A DNA stretch of 64,000 nucleotides from assembly GCF_009379765.1 (NCBI RefSeq), contig NZ_WHTD01000009.1, positions 1 to 64,000 of the forward strand, read 5' to 3'. Source of the stretch: Actinophytocola sp. (GTDB lineage Bacteria > Actinomycetota > Actinomycetes > Mycobacteriales > Pseudonocardiaceae). Positions within the stretch are counted from its first letter, which is position 1. Each line of letters opens with the position of its first letter. The notes below the pieces were generated by a model that was not told the origin of the DNA, did no database searches, and worked only from the letters and a program-made list of their open reading frames with translations. This document shows, in pieces, positions 60,260-64,000 of this stretch. Position numbers and translations under genes: made by a program.

Positions 60260-61507
60260 TCAGTTCTGGGGCGCGCGTACCGGCATGATCAGGTGGCGGA
60301 ACGCGCCGCCGTCGGTCAGTGCGTCCGCGGCGTCGGTCAGCAGTACGGGGCGGTTGACGCTGGCTTGGGTGTGCAGGGTGACCGTGTCGCCGGTGAAGCT
60401 GTTCAGCGCGTCGGCCAGGTGGGCGGGGTTGAACCGGAACGTTTCGGTGTCGGTGACCCCGTCGACGAGGGCCGGTTGCTCTGGTGCGGTCACGGCGTCG
60501 GCGTGGTCGTCGAGCACGGGCGCCACCGACACCGACTCGCCGGTGATGGTCACGGCGACCTGTCCGCTGGCTTGGCGTTTCGCGTCGAGCACGGCGGCGG
60601 CACGGCGCGCCGTGGCCAGCAACGCGGCGCGGTCGGTCTGCACCGTGCCAGCCGCGGCGTCTGGGATGAGCTGCCGATACCGCGGGAACTCCGCACAGAG
60701 GGTGCGCACGGACATCGTGACGTCGCCACAGGTGAACGACACGACCGATGGGCTTGTGACGTGGTCGAGCCCGACACGCACGCGGTCATCGGTGAACCGC
60801 TTGACCATGGGGGCGACCAGCTGCCCCGGCACCAGGGCGGATGTCGTCCGGACGGCACGGGCGACCGACACCGCCGGAAGTGACGCGACGGCCAACCGGT
60901 AACGGTCGGTTGCGGCCAGAGTGACCGTGCTGGGAGCGATCTCCAGGTTGACACCGGTCACCATGGGCAACGTGTCGTCCTTGCCGACGGCGACCATAAC
61001 GCGCGCCATGTCGCGAGTGAATGTCTCCCGGTCCACCTGGGCCAGCGTCGGCGCGGCGTCGGGGATCGCGGGGTAGTCCTCGGTCGGGTAGCCGGTGACG
61101 GGCATCGTGTACCCGCCAAGATCAACTACTGGGGTGCCGTCGTCGGTGGCGCGAACGGTGACCGGTAGCGCATCGGCATCGCGCTTGCGGGTGCCCTTGA
61201 CGAGCGCGCCGATGAGCTTGGTGATCTCTCCGTGATCAACAAGTAGGGCGCCCGCGGTCTGCACGGTGCCCGGCAGTCGGACGGTCACGGTGGTCTCGTA
61301 GTCCGTGGCGCTGATCGTGAGGTGACCATCGCGGGCCTGCAGGAGAGCGCCACCGAGGACGGGCACTACGGGATGTTTCGAGACAGCCAGCCCGACGGTG
61401 GTCAACGCGTCGGCCAGGGTGGCGCGGTCGGTGGTGAAGCCCAGTTCGGCGGCCGGAGCGGTGCGCGGAGTGCCCGCGGCGGTCGGGGTGTCGGCGGTGA
61501 TGGTCAT
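60260..61507 (-). CDS. DNA polymerase III beta-subunit-like sliding clamp
   Basis: This 415-residue protein shows the three-domain DnaN pattern: ALTTVGLAVSKHPVVPVLGG near the N-terminus, YTMPVTGYPTEDYPAIPDAA and LAATDRYRLAVASLPAVSVA in the middle, and FRFNPAHLADALNSFTGDTV then HLIMPVRA at the end, close to the usual clamp C-terminus. The chromosome must have its own dnaN near its origin, so this is an additional, mobile copy. A GGAGG site precedes the ATG. It may serve replication of the element or replace a clamp inhibited by an antibiotic or phage. Confidence 0.87.
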   Translation of the reverse strand: MTITADTPTAAGTPRTAPAAELGFTTDRATLADALTTVGLAVSKHPVVPVLGGALLQARDGHLTISATDYETTVTVRLPGTVQTAGALLVDHGEITKLIGALVKGTRKRDADALPVTVRATDDGTPVVDLGGYTMPVTGYPTEDYPAIPDAAPTLAQVDRETFTRDMARVMVAVGKDDTLPMVTGVNLEIAPSTVTLAATDRYRLAVASLPAVSVARAVRTTSALVPGQLVAPMVKRFTDDRVRVGLDHVTSPSVVSFTCGDVTMSVRTLCAEFPRYRQLIPDAAAGTVQTDRAALLATARRAAAVLDAKRQASGQVAVTITGESVSVAPVLDDHADAVTAPEQPALVDGVTDTETFRFNPAHLADALNSFTGDTVTLHTQASVNRPVLLTDAADALTDGGAFRHLIMPVRAPQN

Positions 61508-61572
61508 CGTAGGTACCTCCGTCGGTCAGCGGTGGTTGAGTGAGGGGTGAACGGGTGCCACGCGGGTACGGT

Positions 61573-62100
61573 TTAGGCCGCGGGTGGAACCGCGCGCAGT
61601 CGGCGCGTCGGCGCGTACGGGCCGACAACGTGGGTTCCGTCGCGCAGTGGCGTGAGGTCCATGTGCGCCAACGGTTGCCCCACGTATGGGGTGTGCATGA
61701 TCAGGTGCCCGGCAAGGTCGCCGTCGGTGTCATCGGGCACGCGCCGGATGGTGAACGTGAACGCGCCGCGGGGGTCGCCGACCGATATGGACACCGTGAC
61801 GGAGTCCTCCGACTCGTCGGTGTGCACGGCGGCACTGTTGCACCAGGACAACGGGATACGTTCCGGCTCGTGCGGACCCTCGCCGTAGTCGGGATCGGTG
61901 TCGGCCGCCGGTTCGAAGTCGACACAGGTGGTGTCGCCCGACTCGGTTTCGTAGCCGTCGACGGTTTCGGTGAGCTCCTCACCGCACGCGCGGCACCGGT
62001 ACGTCGGGGTGTAGTCGGTGTCGAATTCCAGGCTGACCGTGTCCGGGGTGTCGTCGGGCAGTCTGGCGGGGTCGCCGTCCACGTAGAGCGCAGCAAACAT
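61573..62100 (-). CDS. Acidic hypothetical protein with a CxxC pair
   Basis: This 175-residue acidic protein begins MFAALYVDGDPARLPDDTPD and has TYRCRACGEELTETVDGYET, a CxxC pair that may be half of a zinc site. Later segments are SVTVSISVGDPRGAFTFTIR and DGDLAGHLIMHTPYVGQPLA. No family was recognised. It lies between the clamp gene and another acidic CxxC protein on the same strand, so the three are probably one transcript. Confidence 0.6.
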   Translation of the reverse strand: MFAALYVDGDPARLPDDTPDTVSLEFDTDYTPTYRCRACGEELTETVDGYETESGDTTCVDFEPAADTDPDYGEGPHEPERIPLSWCNSAAVHTDESEDSVTVSISVGDPRGAFTFTIRRVPDDTDGDLAGHLIMHTPYVGQPLAHMDLTPLRDGTHVVGPYAPTRRLRAVPPAA

Positions 62101-62189
62101 CACAAACCTCACAATGCGAGAGACGAAAAGAAAGTTCAGGAGGGCCGGGCCTGCGGGCGCGTCGGTGAGCTGCCCGCTGGCGCGGCCAG

Positions 62190-62981
62190 TCAGAAGATGT
62201 CGAAACCCACGCGACCGGTGCCACATGCCGGGCACGCGACGGTGCCCGCGGTTTCGTCGATGTCGTCGGCGTCGTCGAAGTCCCACGCGTCGGCGTCGCT
62301 GTCGTCGGCGTCGAAGTGCCACGAGTCGGCGTAGGCCAACCATCGCGCGTCGCACGACTGGCAGCCCGCGGCGCACTGTGAGGCGCCGAATCCCTCCATC
62401 TCGAACACGCAGCCGTCGGGGTCGCCGTCCATACCGGCGACGCCGACAAGGTCGGTCACGTAGTCGCCGGTTTCGCCGACCAGGTACCACCCGGTGGGCA
62501 CGATGTAGGAACGGTCGGTGATCTCCCACTGGTCGGCGTACGCGTGCCCGTACTTGATCGCCCGACTGTTGGCCTCACGCGAGAACCGGTACTCGACACC
62601 GACCAGCGCGAACGGTCGGAGCACCCGCACCGCGGTCACCGTGCGCCCGTCGGAGAGGTAGGCCTGCGACGACGTTTCACGCAACACGGTGCGCGCGGTG
62701 ACATATCCGGCAGCCTGCAGCTTGTCCAGCACTCCGGACGCGGAACGATCTCCCACGTCGGGCATGTCCAGCCGGTCCGGTGCGTCCGGCCGGACATCCG
62801 CCAAGCCGACACTCGCATACGGGGTGACCGGGTACGCGGAGTCAGCGAACGTCGCGAACGTCAACGCGTCGTGCAACCGCCGGCCCCACGGGTTGTCGGC
62901 GTTGTCGATCATGACAGTGATCGTGTCGGACGCGTCCACAGCGAGCGAATAACGTGACACGGACGTTTCAAGAATAGTCAT
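62190..62981 (-). CDS. Acidic hypothetical protein with C-terminal zinc-ribbon-like motif
   Basis: This 263-residue protein begins MTILETSVSRYSLAVDASDT. It ends with a strongly Asp-rich stretch (around ADDSDADAWDFDDADDIDE) and a CPACGTGRVGFDIF tail that looks like half a zinc ribbon; another cysteine cluster reads CAAGCQSC. An AGGG site precedes the ATG. It is the first gene of the leftward clamp cluster. Acidic proteins of this kind on mobile elements often mimic DNA, but no family was recognised. Confidence 0.6.
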   Translation of the reverse strand: MTILETSVSRYSLAVDASDTITVMIDNADNPWGRRLHDALTFATFADSAYPVTPYASVGLADVRPDAPDRLDMPDVGDRSASGVLDKLQAAGYVTARTVLRETSSQAYLSDGRTVTAVRVLRPFALVGVEYRFSREANSRAIKYGHAYADQWEITDRSYIVPTGWYLVGETGDYVTDLVGVAGMDGDPDGCVFEMEGFGASQCAAGCQSCDARWLAYADSWHFDADDSDADAWDFDDADDIDETAGTVACPACGTGRVGFDIF

Positions 62982-63771
62982 CGCAGACTACCCTTTCAGT
63001 CGATGTGATCGGTGTTGGATTACCAATCAGATTCCGGGGTTGCTGTCCCGTTGTCCGATACCTATCAGTTTAGTCGGCTGGGATGGATAATCAAGTGCTT
63101 TCGCCGACTTTCCGACCTATTTCTTCCCCTTTCCGCAATTCGACTGCGGACGATGACGGTCATCCGATATCCCGCCATTTCCGGCAGAGCGACAGCTCAG
63201 GGACACATTCGGAGGATAAGAAATGGAAAGACATAAGAGAAGGAGAAGGAATGCGAATTTGAGGTAGGAAATAGTCGAATGAGAAGCGGCGAATGGAGCG
63301 ATAAGTGATGCATCGTGAGAATCAAGCGACTACGTACCCTGCCCGACTGTTCACGTGCCTGCTGGCACCCAAGTCGGAGGGCACGAGGGTAGGGGTAGCG
63401 GGCCGCCGACCTGCAACAAGGTGCTCTGGCGCCCTTCCCGTCTAGCGGGTAGCCGGATGGGTAGCCGGATGGGTAGCCGGAGAGGAAGGGACATAGGAAG
63501 GTGGACGGGCTGTCACGGCGCGACCAAAACATGGGTGCCGGCTGTCACCCACACGAGTGACGCAATCCTACCTAGCGGACGCGCGTAGAAACGCAGTACA
63601 CGTGTCCCGCATGAACGGCGTAACGTGGATGCCCCCGACGACGATCATGGAGGTTAGCCTCGCTGATGTTAGTTTACGCGCGTTCATCGGCAATAGAAAC
63701 CGGGGATGACTAGGTTATCGGTCTATGTTGGGATCGCGTCAGGGGAGGCGCACGAACAACGGGGGTGTCAT
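62982..63771. other. Lower-GC non-coding region, candidate control or origin region
   Basis: This 790-base interval between divergent genes is clearly less GC-rich than the rest of the window and contains a purine-rich run around 63200-63260 and 12-bp tandem repeats at 63447-63482. Short frames with good ribosome sites exist (for example a 14-codon frame at 63223 and a 20-codon frame at 63649) but none is convincing. It should hold promoters for both directions. Confidence 0.45.
63447..63482. repeat. 12-bp tandem repeats (three units)
   Basis: GGGTAGCCGGAT is repeated at 63447-63458 and 63459-63470, and a third unit, GGGTAGCCGGAG, follows at 63471-63482. The head-to-tail array lies in non-coding DNA between divergent genes and could be an iteron array or regulator-binding site. 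Confidence 0.65.
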
Positions 63772-64000
63772 GTGAAGATGGGAGATGAGAAATCTCTAAA
63801 GCGAATGTGGGATCTGCAGAACATATTTAAGGGTGATTGGGTGCCTGATATCTTTGTTGCCCTGTCGTCGGGGCCGTTGCGTCGCGGGGAACTGCTGGAG
63901 AAGATCCGCTCGACGCAAGTACCCTATGGCTGGTCGGACAGCGAGACCCACAACTTGCACGACAGGGTCATGGGCGAGACGTTGAAGCGGTTGGAGACCG
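63772..64000 (+). CDS. HxlR-like winged-helix regulator, cut by the window edge
   Basis: The first 76 residues include MGDEKSLKRMWDLQNIFKGD, then WVPDIFVALSSGPLRRGELL and HNLHDRVMGETLKRLE. The DIFVALSSGPLRRGELLEKI helix-turn-helix and the R-VMGETLKRLE wing helix match HxlR-type DNA-binding domains. The start is GTG 63772, with GGGGG 6 bases upstream, or ATG 63778. Codon use is much less GC-biased than in the backbone, which suggests acquisition. The rest of the gene lies beyond the window. Confidence 0.65.
   Translation, partial: MKMGDEKSLKRMWDLQNIFKGDWVPDIFVALSSGPLRRGELLEKIRSTQVPYGWSDSETHNLHDRVMGETLKRLET

Noticed and set aside
63447-63482. A CRISPR-like array
   Set aside because: The units are directly adjacent with no spacers, and no cas genes are visible.
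63197-63532. A minus-strand frame with a Ser-Gly-Tyr-Pro repeat
   Set aside because: The repeat is only the translation of the 12-bp DNA tandem repeat and the remainder is not protein-like.
33083-64000. The element as an AICE with a single FtsK-like TraSA translocase
   Set aside because: It instead encodes pilin, VirB6-, PrgI-, VirB4- and VirD4-type proteins plus a wall hydrolase, so it is a type IV secretion element.

Overview
The window reads as a high-GC actinobacterial chromosome. GTG and TTG starts behind strong GGAGG ribosome sites, a GCS2-type ligase, an Scr1-type XRE/DUF5753 regulator with a DUF6879 partner, and lipobox proteins all fit, and the gene content most resembles Pseudonocardiaceae (Amycolatopsis or Saccharopolyspora type). 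The genus is an inference. No rRNA gene, no complete transposase gene and no CRISPR array are visible.

Positions 1-33082 are chromosomal backbone. They hold a LysE exporter and a DUF998 protein; a TetR regulator divergent from a DrrAB-type ABC exporter, with a tandem operator-like repeat between them; the XRE/DUF5753 and DUF6879 module; a beta-propeller lipoprotein; a carbohydrate ABC importer operon (binding protein, two permeases) ending in a secreted glycosidase; and an SMP-30-like protein. Next comes an operon of acyl-CoA dehydrogenase, SDR, aminoglycoside-phosphotransferase-like kinase and histidine phosphatase, whose first three gene types match known 4-hydroxyacyl-CoA catabolic systems. 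A subtilisin-like protease, an acyl-CoA ligase, a family A DNA polymerase with 3'-5' exonuclease, a lactate 2-monooxygenase-like enzyme, a TPR protein, a decayed ferredoxin-reductase pseudogene, a glutamate-cysteine ligase, oligoribonuclease (orn), tRNA-His and an L,D-transpeptidase complete this part.

From tRNA-Lys(CTT) at 33083 to the right edge lies an integrative and conjugative element. Its tyrosine integrase runs into the tRNA gene, which marks the left attachment site; no second copy of the tRNA 3' end was found, so the right end is probably outside the window. Leftward from a 540-base non-coding divergence at 43862-44403 runs a tightly overlapped set of genes: a divergent methyltransferase-like protein, a frameshifted methyltransferase, a recombinase-domain protein, a C5-cytosine methyltransferase, a PP-loop ATPase, a VUT-family queuosine-precursor transporter, a DpdA-like DNA transglycosylase, two paralogous beta-class DNA methyltransferases, an excisionase and the integrase. 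This is the best candidate for a little-described system: a conjugative element carrying a 7-deazapurine DNA-modification cassette with its own precursor uptake.

Rightward from the same divergence runs the conjugation operon: a regulator-like protein, VirB2-like pilin, VirB6/TrbL-like membrane protein, PrgI-family protein, VirB4 ATPase, VirD4-type coupling protein, replication-relaxation protein and a two-domain cell-wall hydrolase. A DUF3644 protein with an RNase-like R-x4-H motif sits on the opposite strand inside this operon. To the right are a truncated-looking N6-adenine methylase, an ArdC-type antirestriction protein, an extra DNA sliding clamp, two acidic zinc-ribbon-like proteins, a lower-GC non-coding stretch with 12-bp tandem repeats, and the start of an HxlR-like regulator cut by the window edge.
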